Shown here piece after piece: positions 6,583 through 16,108 of a stretch of 64,000 bases of DNA. The position numbers and the translations under genes are program-made. Source of the stretch: a virus. Each line of letters begins with the position of its first letter. The first letter of the stretch is position 1. The notes below the pieces were generated by a model that saw nothing but the letters and a program-made list of their open reading frames with translations, did no database searches and was not told the origin of the DNA. The stretch is from IMG/VR virus record IMGVR_UViG_3300045738_002037, positions 1 through 64,000 of that record. One strand, written 5' to 3'.

Positions 6583-9500
6583 TTATCCAGCTTTCGGAGG
6601 TTTAGTACCTGTGCCATCGTCTTTCTTGACTTTCGGCCCAATGCTGTCCAGCTTGTCAAGCTCACCTTTAGACATTTTTACTTTAGGCACTTCTCGCTTG
6701 TCACCGCTAACAAGCTTGGTATACTTGCTACTTTTAGGATCTGTGATGTCTTTATCTTCTGCGACACCTTCCTCCTCCTCTTCTTCCTCTTCTGCTGGCT
6801 CTACTGGCCCTACTGGCTCCACTGGTTCTTCACCACTAACTTCTTCAACACCTTCAACACCTTCAACGCCTTCAACGCCTTCAACGCCTTCAATTTCTCC
6901 ACCTTCCATGTTTTCAAAATCAGGCATTTCATCGGCAACGTCCGCCATCGGCTCTGCTTCTATGTCTGGAGGAACCACAGTATCTACCGGACTCATGTCC
7001 GGAACTTCCGGGACTTCCGGAAGAGCCTCGACGTCACCGGCAATCATGTCATCTCCAACTTCACTAACTTCCACATCCGAATCCACCTCTACCGAGATCG
7101 ACCCATCAGCATTAGCCGTAATAGTTGCTATGGCTTCTTTCAATGCATCATCTTCTTCTTCACTAATTGGCCGCAACTGTTCAATATTAGCAGAAAGCCA
7201 TTCAATGAAAGCGTCTGCATGGCCATCGGATAACCCAGCCGCAGCAAATGCGCTTTCCTGAACTTCTTCTGGCAATGGAACTTCAACACTGCCATCTTCA
7301 CTTAAAATCACTGGGGGAAGCTGAGAATCATTCCCACCATGGTCGAAAATGAAATTAACACCGTTAAATTGACCTGATTTACCGTCAACTTGCTCTTCAA
7401 CCCATTGCAATTCGTTTTCTGCACTCTCTGTTGCGTTAACGCTAGATCTCCTTAGACCCATTCTGCGTCGACGTGTGCCATCCTTGTATTGGTCTTCGCC
7501 CAGATCTTCAACATCTAAACCCTCTTCGCTATCGTTAGTGGGGTCGTCATCCATCTGCTTGTCGGTTAGTTCAGAAATCGGCGGTTGCAAGTTAAAATAA
7601 CTATCGCCCACTTCACTAAAACTACGAACTGCTTCGTCAATAGCCGGACCAATTTTATTATCCGGAATTCTTAAACCGATCGCTTCGATGCTAGCCTTTG
7701 CCAAATCTTCAAGGTTTTCCGCTAATGCTCCGCCCTTGAGATTATTCTCTTCGGCAAGCCTATTCATAATTTCGACAATTTTCGAAAGATCTGAGGAATC
7801 TTCCAAGACTGTGGAACCGTAATCACTCATGTCAATTGATGCGTTATCATTAAAAGCATATGGGTCATGGCTTTCTTCCCATGGTTTACCACTGGTTCTC
7901 TCTTCTTTTTCTTTTTTCAAATTGTCGTAACGCTTACTTCCAACTGCTTTCCCATCATCATCAGAATCATCGGAATCATCATCATCATCATCGGAATCAG
8001 CCCCAAATTGATACTGTTTAAGATGGTCGGCACTTTTTTGCTCGATGAAATACTCGTCGCCACTCCCCGCCACGGGAGCTTCTAGGGAATCGCCGGTTGC
8101 ATCCTTGTACGCTTGAAAGATTTGATCTGCGGTTGCCTTATCAATTCTTGTGCCTTTGGGATATTTGGCGTATATTTTTTTATCCATACTGGCAACCTGG
8201 CGCTCGACGTCTTCACTTAAAGCTTTCTTAGCCCGCTTACTCTCAAACGGAGATTCATCGTCGAACTCTTCTTCCTCCTCTTCTCCAAATTCTTCTTCCT
8301 CTTCTCCACCTAAAAGATCAGCAAGGCTTTCTTCGCCTTCTTCTTCCTCTTCTCCAAGATCTTCTTCACCAAAATCACCAAGATCGCCAAGATCGCCAAG
8401 ATCTTCTCCGCCTTCGCCTTCACCACCAGAAACATTGCTGCCGCCAATTTGAATCAACGGAGCATTAATATTAATAATTGGCGCTCCGCCGCCCTCAACA
8501 TCGAGATCCCCAAGACCCCCTCCAAGATCATCAAGGCCTTCGGATTCCTCATCAGGCATTTCATCGTCGCCGGGCATTATATCAAAATCACTTAGACCTT
8601 CATTGGCCGTAAGTTCTTCTTGAACTGTGGCAATCAAATCTTCAGCTTCATAAATAGCACTATCATCAAACTCAGGATCTTTTAAACGTTCAATAAGATC
8701 ATTAAGTTTAGAAGACATGCCGTGAGATTCTTTAATCTTCGGAGTTTTTTCCTTTAAAACTTGAAGAGTGGTAGCTAGAGCTTCTGCTGTCACTTCTCTA
8801 TTTGAAATGGCTTCGAAAATAAGCTCTAAAAACTTATCATAGGCAGCTTCAAAATTCTTAGTCTCGGCAAGAATGTGAACATTTTCCATAAGGACCGGAT
8901 GTTCTACTTTCTGCGCAATGTTAGTCCATTCTTTAATGATCGTGTCTTTATTAATCTTCAAATTAGTACGGTAGAATAAAGTAGACACATCATTGCACAA
9001 TTGTTGATTAAAACAAGCTTTAGAAGCCAAAACATTTTCAATCAATGTCTGAACTTGAATACGATTCAGAAGCGTAAATTCTTCATTCTCATCTAAAAAT
9101 GGAGAAATGACCTTTACCGCTTCTTCAATTTTATCAGCATAAACTAATTTGGATATACTATAAATGCGATTTTGAAATCCTGGGGACCAATATGCTTCCC
9201 CAGCAGCTTCGCGCATTTGCTTGCCAATTAATTTACGGGCGGCCCATTTAGTAACCGGAAGTTTTACTTCTTCACCATCATTAAATTGGCCCTTAATTGC
9301 GGAACCACCTTCCACAACCACTTTATCACGCAAAGCTTCTACAATAGCAGCAATAATCTTAGGCCGAACATCTTCGTCAATAGAACTACCGCTGGCAATC
9401 TTAACATGCCGCGTAATACCATCTTTAGTTCTCACCATGCCTGAATATGGAATGGCTCTTCCGCTAAATCGCTGCGAAGACATTTTATTAAACGCCGTGC

Positions 9501-9891
9501 CCATGCCCTTTTGATCATTGGCCTCAATAGATTCAACAAGTTTGAGGCAATTTTGCTCAAACAATTGCTGCTTTTCTTCTTCTACAACTAACAAAGGACG
9601 GATATTTTCAATAGTGATCTTTCCGCCTTTTTCACGTTTACAATCAGCAAGAAAATAATCATGGGTATCAGTATCTTCAATAAACAATTCACCAACATAT
9701 TGCTGATTGCGGTTAATTTGCTTAATTTTAAAAGACGCAAGTTGCCAATTTTTACCGGCTGCCTTGCCCATTTCCATTACTTTGTTTTCATAGAAAGTTA
9801 TCTTGGACTGCACTGAATCGTTAAGTGCTCCCAGAAACTTTCGGCTGTCCATTTTAACTGGACTAGCCACTGTTTCTTGATTTTGAGCCAT
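6583..9891 (-). CDS. Large acidic head-module protein, 1102 aa
   Basis: No close family is recognised. Residues 1-400 look globular and helical; from about residue 440 it becomes extremely acidic, with Glu/Asp/Gly tracts, Asp/Ser stretches near 640, and a nonapeptide-scale repeat EGVEGVEGVEG near 1030 encoded by 9-nt units (6844-6892). It contains FNLQPP, also found in a left-end leader protein. Its place between portal and protease corresponds to the small T4 core genes 67/68, so an oversized prohead-core or internal protein is plausible; acidity would suit a scaffold that leaves or is degraded before DNA entry. AGGAGAAG precedes ATG 9891. Function inferred from context only. Confidence 0.75.
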   Translation of the reverse strand: MAQNQETVASPVKMDSRKFLGALNDSVQSKITFYENKVMEMGKAAGKNWQLASFKIKQINRNQQYVGELFIEDTDTHDYFLADCKREKGGKITIENIRPLLVVEEEKQQLFEQNCLKLVESIEANDQKGMGTAFNKMSSQRFSGRAIPYSGMVRTKDGITRHVKIASGSSIDEDVRPKIIAAIVEALRDKVVVEGGSAIKGQFNDGEEVKLPVTKWAARKLIGKQMREAAGEAYWSPGFQNRIYSISKLVYADKIEEAVKVISPFLDENEEFTLLNRIQVQTLIENVLASKACFNQQLCNDVSTLFYRTNLKINKDTIIKEWTNIAQKVEHPVLMENVHILAETKNFEAAYDKFLELIFEAISNREVTAEALATTLQVLKEKTPKIKESHGMSSKLNDLIERLKDPEFDDSAIYEAEDLIATVQEELTANEGLSDFDIMPGDDEMPDEESEGLDDLGGGLGDLDVEGGGAPIININAPLIQIGGSNVSGGEGEGGEDLGDLGDLGDFGEEDLGEEEEEGEESLADLLGGEEEEEFGEEEEEEFDDESPFESKRAKKALSEDVERQVASMDKKIYAKYPKGTRIDKATADQIFQAYKDATGDSLEAPVAGSGDEYFIEQKSADHLKQYQFGADSDDDDDDSDDSDDDGKAVGSKRYDNLKKEKEERTSGKPWEESHDPYAFNDNASIDMSDYGSTVLEDSSDLSKIVEIMNRLAEENNLKGGALAENLEDLAKASIEAIGLRIPDNKIGPAIDEAVRSFSEVGDSYFNLQPPISELTDKQMDDDPTNDSEEGLDVEDLGEDQYKDGTRRRRMGLRRSSVNATESAENELQWVEEQVDGKSGQFNGVNFIFDHGGNDSQLPPVILSEDGSVEVPLPEEVQESAFAAAGLSDGHADAFIEWLSANIEQLRPISEEEDDALKEAIATITANADGSISVEVDSDVEVSEVGDDMIAGDVEALPEVPEVPDMSPVDTVVPPDIEAEPMADVADEMPDFENMEGGEIEGVEGVEGVEGVEGVEEVSGEEPVEPVGPVEPAEEEEEEEEGVAEDKDITDPKSSKYTKLVSGDKREVPKVKMSKGELDKLDSIGPKVKKDDGTGTKPPKAG

Positions 9892-9970
9892 TCTATTCTT
9901 CTCCTATCGATAATGTAGGCTTCCGCATCTGCTATAATAATTTTGAACGAAAGTGCAATTGATTATTTAA

Positions 9971-11923
9971 TTATGAAGATGTTTTGTCTACAGGCAAATC
10001 ATCTTCAGTAATAATAGAAGATTGAACAATGGGTACCGACCCACCCATTAGAACTCTTTTTATTTCTTTAATTACACTATCACGCTCTTCTTCATCAACA
10101 GACCATTCCACAAGAAGGCCCGGATCATTCGGGTCATATGCACTGTCTTCAGAAATCGTTTTAGTAAGACCATCTAATTCTTTTATTTCCATTAAATGGT
10201 CATAACCGTTTACTATTTCAGGTTTTTCATTATCACCATTGCCAAATCTATCAGCCCATTTCTCAAGTATCTTTTTAACTTCTTTCCTTTGTCCTTGGCG
10301 GGCAAGTTCCATTATTATACGTTTTTCAGCCTTAATATCTAAACCTTCTTCGGCTTCTTCACCACCACCACCGCCGCCCATCAAAGCCTCCAAACCACCT
10401 GTGTCTCCACCCTCTTCTCCACCCTCTTCTCCACCTTCCATGCCTTCTTCTCCACCTTCCATGCCTTCTTCTCCACCTTCCATGCCTTCTTCTCCACCTA
10501 TTCCCATTGCTCCTGCAGGGCCGCCGCCGCCGGGACCACCATTTTTGGCCATATCTTCCATATCTTTTAATTCTTCAATTTCATCTGGCGACAGATCAGT
10601 GAATCTTGTCACAATCCACTCTTTCGGAAACCACCCAAGGTCTTTAAGATCGGCCATAACTCCAACGCGAGTTTGCCATGTTTCTATTCTATACAATTCT
10701 TCCATCGCAGAAGTAGCTGTCAACGCAAGGCTAAACTTTTTAATATCTTCAGCAGGATATCCACGCAATGCCAAATGAACAATGGCTACTTTAGTTAAAC
10801 CAGAAGACACTTCCCTTTGGATCCACTGAACAGATTTGGCAAATTCTGCATGTGATTGAGACAATGATTTTTCATTGGCTTCGCCAGACCCATCGCCAAT
10901 TCCAACCCTAGAAAATGGGATCTTCATTGGGGCAATCATTTTCTTCTTAAAATATTCGATATCTGCTATTTGATCTAAATTTTCAGCACCCGGAAGAACA
11001 TCAATATCTGGGCCAGTGCCGTCTGGTCTACGTGGCAAGAAGAAATCATCTTCTTGAATTAATGGAGAATATCGTTCATCAAATGTGCCGGTTGCTGGAT
11101 TATAAAATCGTTGCCGTTTAAATTGCCTCGCAATCATTTGCATGTATTCAGGCACTTCTTTTGGTGGGATCAAGCCAACCGGTATAATAAACTTCCTCTT
11201 TTCTGGAGCACGCGTAATTCTATAAATTAATGCGGCATCTTCCATCAATCGTAATTGTTTAAATGCTTTTCGGCCACCATCCATAATACTGCGGCCATAT
11301 GGATGATAAATATTCTCAAAACTAGTCAACCGCAAATGCATAACTTGCCATGGATGCATAAAAGTTGGTTCTTGCGTAAATTCATCTTGATAAAAGAACC
11401 CAACTAAATCACCATATCGCGTTTCTACACGTGTAAAATTATAAACATTTATAAATTTTACAGAACCAATGCCATCTCTGTTTTTATCCGGTATTATCTC
11501 AGCCGGAAAGTCACCATACTTACATAAATATCTTATAGCCGGACGACAATAATTGTCCCACTGCAATATGTTAAAAAATAAATCTTCCAATTCTTTCTTA
11601 ATTCTTGAACTTCCCGCTCGAATCACTAATGTGTGCTTTCGTTCAGGGTCAACTAACGAAGTTTCGTCAGCATAAAGATCCAAAGCGAGTGATATCTCGC
11701 CCATTTGATCCATTTGTTCATAATCTTTATAGCGTTCTAACCTATTAATTTGTAGGTTAGTTTGATCAAGAATTGCCGCTTGCTGATTAAAATCTAAAAA
11801 TTCTGCGCCAGCGGTTAGCCTATCCAAAGACGTTTGATCTTGGAATATTCTATCTGCTTGATATATTTTATGCTGACGCGTAAACGCGCGCAGTCTGTCA
11901 AATAACAGCCAATTGCTGGGCAT
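9971..11923 (-). CDS. Portal protein, T4 gp20-like
   Basis: A 650-aa protein (T4 gp20 is 524). Features typical of gp20 are LDLYADETSLVDPERKHTL near residue 80, LFFNILQWDNYCRPAIRYLC, RFKRQRFYNPATG preceded by KRKFIIPVG, and DIDVLPGAENLDQIADIEYF before the MKIPFSRVGIGDG segment. It forms the dodecameric ring at the packaging vertex, docking the terminase encoded just upstream. The C-terminal extension carries tandem GEEGMEG heptads (21-nt units near 10420-10500) and an acidic tail absent from T4. A promoter-like motif lies 23 nt upstream. Confidence 0.93.
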   Translation of the reverse strand: MPSNWLLFDRLRAFTRQHKIYQADRIFQDQTSLDRLTAGAEFLDFNQQAAILDQTNLQINRLERYKDYEQMDQMGEISLALDLYADETSLVDPERKHTLVIRAGSSRIKKELEDLFFNILQWDNYCRPAIRYLCKYGDFPAEIIPDKNRDGIGSVKFINVYNFTRVETRYGDLVGFFYQDEFTQEPTFMHPWQVMHLRLTSFENIYHPYGRSIMDGGRKAFKQLRLMEDAALIYRITRAPEKRKFIIPVGLIPPKEVPEYMQMIARQFKRQRFYNPATGTFDERYSPLIQEDDFFLPRRPDGTGPDIDVLPGAENLDQIADIEYFKKKMIAPMKIPFSRVGIGDGSGEANEKSLSQSHAEFAKSVQWIQREVSSGLTKVAIVHLALRGYPAEDIKKFSLALTATSAMEELYRIETWQTRVGVMADLKDLGWFPKEWIVTRFTDLSPDEIEELKDMEDMAKNGGPGGGGPAGAMGIGGEEGMEGGEEGMEGGEEGMEGGEEGGEEGGDTGGLEALMGGGGGGEEAEEGLDIKAEKRIIMELARQGQRKEVKKILEKWADRFGNGDNEKPEIVNGYDHLMEIKELDGLTKTISEDSAYDPNDPGLLVEWSVDEEERDSVIKEIKRVLMGGSVPIVQSSIITEDDLPVDKTSS

Positions 11924-11945
11924 AAGATTCTACCATATTATAGAC

Positions 11946-11961
11946 TTTAATAGTATATTTA
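11946..11961 (-). promoter_or_regulatory. Candidate promoter before portal gene
   Basis: The minus strand reads TAAATATACTATTAAA, ending 22 nt before the portal ATG. It matches the AAATATA-Y-TAT-W-AA pattern seen before the core gene and the left cluster, at a similar distance. Confidence 0.35.
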
Positions 11962-11976
11962 CCAAAGACATATCGT

Positions 11977-13923
11977 TTACTGTCTTTTGTCAAAATATTT
12001 TCTAGGATCAACAACAGGATTTCCATCGCTTATTGGTATACCACCCAATTGCATCATATATTTCTCCAATTCTCTTTGAGCACTAACATCCGGCAAATCA
12101 TCAATTTCAGCAGCCATAGGCATCAATAATGATGGGCCGCCTTTATCAACAAACTCTTTTTGCATTTCAATAGTAGCAGGTTGGACAAAAAAATCGTCAT
12201 TGTCATTGCTAGTGGCATGTGGCACTAAACTACTAGCATCAACTGAAAATGCGTCCCTAGTACCTATAAACGCAAGTGCTAAGGCCATTACCAAGTCATC
12301 ATGGTTACTAGTGCCTTCTTCAGCTTCAGTTCTGCCAGTATCACGTCCCATCCTGTCTTTTTTGCGAACATAAATTTGCAGTTGTTTTAATAGTCGGCGG
12401 CTTTTAATATCATACCCTTCACCGTCATCTCTAATATTGTCCAACAGCAATTTGTTCAATGTGGCTTTGCTAGACTGACTAGTGAAAAACCCATAATTTG
12501 CGACTTGCAGCGCACGTTGGTGGCTTGATTGACGTGGTTTATCGTTAATGCTTTTTTTACGCCATATTCTGGGATACATCACGTTATAACGTAATTCATC
12601 GATGAGAATGTCGCCGCCATTATTACGCTCAACCACACACAAAGCACAATTATACCAACGCCCGATTCTATCAATATATTTCACCAAATCACGAGGTAAA
12701 CATCTAGTCATAAATTCAGCAACTTGTTCCATAGTATCAATGTCCAACACCTGTATGGCATGGTAATCTTTACCTTTGCCAGTGGCAGTGTCAACACCCA
12801 TAACATAAGAATGAGATGCCGATGGCGATTCTATTATTTTATCATTAAGTCTCTTTTCAGGCGTCGCAACAACTGGCCTTTTCCAAACCCACAATCCTTC
12901 TCCAGGCTCGTTAAATGTGAAATTGAGTTCTTCTGCATCACCACTAACAGGATGCACATAAGTTTGCGAACCAGTTATTTTTTCAAACTCATCGTCAGTT
13001 GTTGTAGACACATGCGCCAATGCTCCCTTAGGTAACACAGTATTACCTGACCCAACAAATGACGCTAAAATTTCTTGCTCAAATTTCCAAGCTTCGCCCT
13101 TATCCTGCAGTGCTTTATATTGTTCTTCTAACCACGGTGACCACCATGGCCCATATTTTTCTATATCAGCTTTAGATTCGCATTTACGTATATCGTCAGT
13201 CGGCGCAATCCTTATGTTCTGGTTAGACAATGGATCTGTGTATTCAATTGACCAGTCCATATCCCACCAATTAATGACAAGAGAATGGAAATTGTTTACA
13301 CCAGCTTCCGCGTCAGTATAAGTGCTCCAATACCAATTGCCTATACCATTAGTTGTAGAAATAACGATAACATTGCCGCCATGCTGTAATGTTGACCAAC
13401 CACCAGCCCATAGTACATCCATATTTTGAATAAATGCGGCTTCGTCGATGATGTTTAATGATGAAGCATTAGACCGAAGTACGTCTGGGTGCGAAGTAAG
13501 CGATCTTATGCTAGAACCATTGGGAAACACTATTTCATGGTCATTTTGTTTAATTGGCTGCCAAAGTCTTTTCATCCACTCTGGCAAATGCTCATACATA
13601 AAAGTTACATTGTTTCTTAAAAAATTCATCGCGTCTAAATCAGTTCTAGATACGATAAGAATTGTCTTATTAGACTGAAACATTGCGAACCATGTCGCAA
13701 ATGCTCCGGCAATTTTAGACGCGCCGGATTGCCGACATTTTCTAAAAATATTAAATCTATGCGTTCTAAAGTGTTTTATAGCAGTCTTTTGATATTTAAA
13801 CGGGCGAAAATCAATAATGCCAGCGCTTGGGTGTTTAACTTTGCCAAAATTACTCAAAAACCAAATTACTGATTGCTGGCACCTTTTTATAATTTGTGCT
13901 TGTTTATTATTAATACTCATCAT
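11977..13923 (-). CDS. Terminase large subunit, T4 gp17-like
   Basis: A 648-aa packaging motor. The N-terminal ATPase has CRQSGASK at 63-70 as a deviant Walker A (Arg64 but no GK[S/T]), and LNIIDEAAF with Walker B D160-E161. The C-terminal RNase H-like nuclease shows VMGVDTATGKGKDYHA (D378), VVERNNGGDIL, and NHDDLVMALALA near 568. It cuts and pumps DNA through the portal encoded next. The start overlaps the end of the putative small-terminase gene by 14 nt, and a second ATG is one codon in. Variant Walker A loops of RQxGAS type are known in other terminases, so activity is expected. Confidence 0.94.
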   Translation of the reverse strand: MMSINNKQAQIIKRCQQSVIWFLSNFGKVKHPSAGIIDFRPFKYQKTAIKHFRTHRFNIFRKCRQSGASKIAGAFATWFAMFQSNKTILIVSRTDLDAMNFLRNNVTFMYEHLPEWMKRLWQPIKQNDHEIVFPNGSSIRSLTSHPDVLRSNASSLNIIDEAAFIQNMDVLWAGGWSTLQHGGNVIVISTTNGIGNWYWSTYTDAEAGVNNFHSLVINWWDMDWSIEYTDPLSNQNIRIAPTDDIRKCESKADIEKYGPWWSPWLEEQYKALQDKGEAWKFEQEILASFVGSGNTVLPKGALAHVSTTTDDEFEKITGSQTYVHPVSGDAEELNFTFNEPGEGLWVWKRPVVATPEKRLNDKIIESPSASHSYVMGVDTATGKGKDYHAIQVLDIDTMEQVAEFMTRCLPRDLVKYIDRIGRWYNCALCVVERNNGGDILIDELRYNVMYPRIWRKKSINDKPRQSSHQRALQVANYGFFTSQSSKATLNKLLLDNIRDDGEGYDIKSRRLLKQLQIYVRKKDRMGRDTGRTEAEEGTSNHDDLVMALALAFIGTRDAFSVDASSLVPHATSNDNDDFFVQPATIEMQKEFVDKGGPSLLMPMAAEIDDLPDVSAQRELEKYMMQLGGIPISDGNPVVDPRKYFDKRQ

Positions 13924-14512
13924 TCATTGGCCTATTTAGAATATCATCTAAGTCATCGCCAATGCTCACATTGTTCTGCTGAATATTAATTTGATTTTTA
14001 GCAGCCGCCAATAATTTAGCACCCGCGTCAATCATTTTTACAGCCGTATCATTAACATTAGCTTTAACTTCTACAGCTTTAACTAATGAATCAACGTACA
14101 TTCTAGCAGGTGCTCGATCATTATCTATGGCTTCCCCAATCTGCTCTCTACACAAAACTATAACTTCTTGAGCTTCTTGTCTATCATTGCGGCAAGCAGC
14201 AAATATTTCTTCAGCCATCGTGTCATAACGTTCAAAATATTGAACAATATCTACATCATATTCAGGAACCAATTCGTTCTGCGTATCTTGGGGCTGCAAT
14301 AATATTTGTTTGTCTTTGGGCTTTAAAACATGAGGCTCTAAATCAGAAGATTCGACAGTTGATTCAGATTCAACCGTTTCTTTAGGGATATTGTCAACTT
14401 CATCCAATTGGCCAAGAAGATCCGTTAATTCAGGATCAATATTTTGACCGTCAACGCCTTGGATTCCCCTTTGGCCAACATCGCCATTTTTGTGCTCATT
14501 ATTCATGATCAT
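13910..14512 (-). CDS. Probable terminase small subunit, gp16 position
   Basis: A 200-aa acidic, helical protein directly upstream of and overlapping the large terminase gene. It starts with a short collagen-like run (GDVGQRGIQGVDGQ at 10-23). The C-terminal half has two predicted helices (YDTMAEEIFAACRNDRQEAQ; VKAVEVKANVNDTAVKMIDA) ending in GAKLLAAAKNQI, which resembles the helical core of T4-type small terminases. That protein recognises DNA and regulates the motor. Identification rests mainly on position. ATG 14512 overlaps the stop of the upstream gene by 4 nt (ATGA). Confidence 0.5.
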   Translation of the reverse strand: MIMNNEHKNGDVGQRGIQGVDGQNIDPELTDLLGQLDEVDNIPKETVESESTVESSDLEPHVLKPKDKQILLQPQDTQNELVPEYDVDIVQYFERYDTMAEEIFAACRNDRQEAQEVIVLCREQIGEAIDNDRAPARMYVDSLVKAVEVKANVNDTAVKMIDAGAKLLAAAKNQINIQQNNVSIGDDLDDILNRPMNDEY

Positions 14513-15120
14513 GCCTTTATTAAACCACGAATATCATATACCCAATCCACGTTGATACTATTTCCACACCAGCTATTATCACTCAACATGCGGGTTAATA
14601 AATCATGTAAAGATTTTTTATCATTAACATTGCTTAAATCGCATTCCTCTATCGACTTATCAATATTATCATTTACAAACTGTACTGCTTCATCATATTT
14701 ACCGACCTGTTCTACAACTTGTTCTGTAACTTTTTGCCTTTCAGTACGAGCACTCCTACGTCTGGCTTGCCTACCACGACCGTTAGATTTAGATCTATTA
14801 GATGGCCGTCTTTTAGGCGTTGGAACTTCTGGTTCAGGGTCTAATGGTTGACGCCCAGTTTTATCAATATGCGAAGCAGTAGGGTCAATTCTAGTGCGTT
14901 CTCTAACTCTATTGATCACAGACAAAGATTCATTGATAAATTCATCAAATTCAGCAGCAGTTACATTCCCCGCTTTAATCTTTTTTAAAATTGACTCATG
15001 CATTTTTGTAGATTTCTTTGCTATTTCTGGAAAATAATGATGCGGTGCTAATTCGCCATTAACATATTCTATTGTTGTCCATTCCCCAGGCGCATGTTCC
15101 CATATAAAATCATGATCCAT
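14509..15120 (-). CDS. Hypothetical basic protein, 203 aa
   Basis: I choose ATG 15120, one base after the stop of the upstream gene and with GAAGAAGAT before it; the longer frame would run deep into that gene. The N-terminus (MDHDFIWEHAPGEWTTIEYV) is aromatic. A basic, probably disordered linker (KRRPSNRSKSNGRGRQARRR near residue 115) suggests nucleic-acid contact. The C-terminal third is acidic and helical. No family is recognised. Sitting between a sigma-like gene and the terminase genes, it could be a transcription or packaging accessory, which is speculation. Confidence 0.6.
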   Translation of the reverse strand: MDHDFIWEHAPGEWTTIEYVNGELAPHHYFPEIAKKSTKMHESILKKIKAGNVTAAEFDEFINESLSVINRVRERTRIDPTASHIDKTGRQPLDPEPEVPTPKRRPSNRSKSNGRGRQARRRSARTERQKVTEQVVEQVGKYDEAVQFVNDNIDKSIEECDLSNVNDKKSLHDLLTRMLSDNSWCGNSINVDWVYDIRGLIKA

Positions 15121-15121
15121 C

Positions 15122-16108
15122 TTAATCTTCTTCGAATTCCATATTAGATCTTCGCTTTTGCTCATTTCTAATAGGATCAACTATCTTGTTCAATGGAGAA
15201 TCTGTAAATTCAAAACTTCTTAACTTAATAAGACGAATAAACCCAGTAATAATAGATCTAGACAAACCAGATTTTTCCACTAATTTACCGATTATGCCGT
15301 CATGCGGTCTAGCATCATTATGAATTAGCCACTCCAATGATTCTAAAACTAAAAGGTGGTCATCGTTATATTTGCAAAGTTGCCGGGCTTCATTTAAAAA
15401 ACGATCTATTACATCGCTAATCGGTTTAGATTTATTCTCTAAATGAGAAACATATGACCCAGAATTTTTCTTATCACGACCCTCTTTTTTAATGTAAGCC
15501 AATATCACAGTTCTAGCAATTTGCGACCACATATTAAACACTTTAGACATACCGCGATATAATATCGTTTCAGAGCCGCCGTATAAACCTTGAACAGGTT
15601 CAACAATCGGGTCGTTATATAATTCATGTTGACAATGAGGGCATTTACCATTGACCAATTTTATTGTTTCATCCATTGTCTTGATTCCATACTCATATTC
15701 AGCTGGATGGTAAAGTATAGAATCAGATGGACGGTCGGGATTAAAACACACACGGCAATGTGGCCTACCGCGATATTTATAGAGGGTTCTTTCTATTTGA
15801 ACCCAAGCTGTCTGTAATAAATCTCCGAACGCAGAATCGTCATGTCCGGGATAAATAGTATGCAAGCCTTGCTTGCGTATAATTTGCCTAATAAGTTCTG
15901 TGGCATTGGACATTATTTGATCGCGCAATCTTACTCTTGTGCAACCTGTCCACAAATACTGCGTTAAATGCCATTCAACGATTTCATTTATAAAATATAA
16001 TTTACGGGCTAATTCTTCTGGTGTCGCAGAAGGTCTAATTACTACCGGTGACCTTTTTGGGAATTCGGAATCTTGATTTGATGAGTTTTGGGCCATCAAC
16101 ACTGCCAT
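15122..16108 (-). CDS. Putative late sigma factor, gp55-like with zinc-ribbon insertion
   Basis: A 328-aa protein. DDSAFGDLLQTAWVQIERTL with KYRG, and later KVFNMWSQIARTVILAYIKK with EGRDKK, have the spacing and character of sigma region 2 and align by eye with T4 gp55 (QEMIADGIEASIKGLHNFD; ITQACFNAFVQRIKKERK). Between them is an inserted pair of CxxC motifs (CRVCFNPD, CPHCQHEL), a likely zinc ribbon. The C-terminus (IIGKLVEKSGLSRSIITGFI) resembles a helix-turn-helix. It would direct host RNA polymerase to late promoters. The gene overlaps the helicase gene by 74 nt; a second ATG at 16096 is equally possible. Confidence 0.55.
   Translation of the reverse strand: MAVLMAQNSSNQDSEFPKRSPVVIRPSATPEELARKLYFINEIVEWHLTQYLWTGCTRVRLRDQIMSNATELIRQIIRKQGLHTIYPGHDDSAFGDLLQTAWVQIERTLYKYRGRPHCRVCFNPDRPSDSILYHPAEYEYGIKTMDETIKLVNGKCPHCQHELYNDPIVEPVQGLYGGSETILYRGMSKVFNMWSQIARTVILAYIKKEGRDKKNSGSYVSHLENKSKPISDVIDRFLNEARQLCKYNDDHLLVLESLEWLIHNDARPHDGIIGKLVEKSGLSRSIITGFIRLIKLRSFEFTDSPLNKIVDPIRNEQKRRSNMEFEED

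Noticed and set aside
6512-7261. Plus-strand frame rich in Ser/Thr opposite the 1102-aa gene
   Set aside because: It is the antisense image of Glu/Asp-repeat codons in the large minus-strand gene; no Shine-Dalgarno and no domain.
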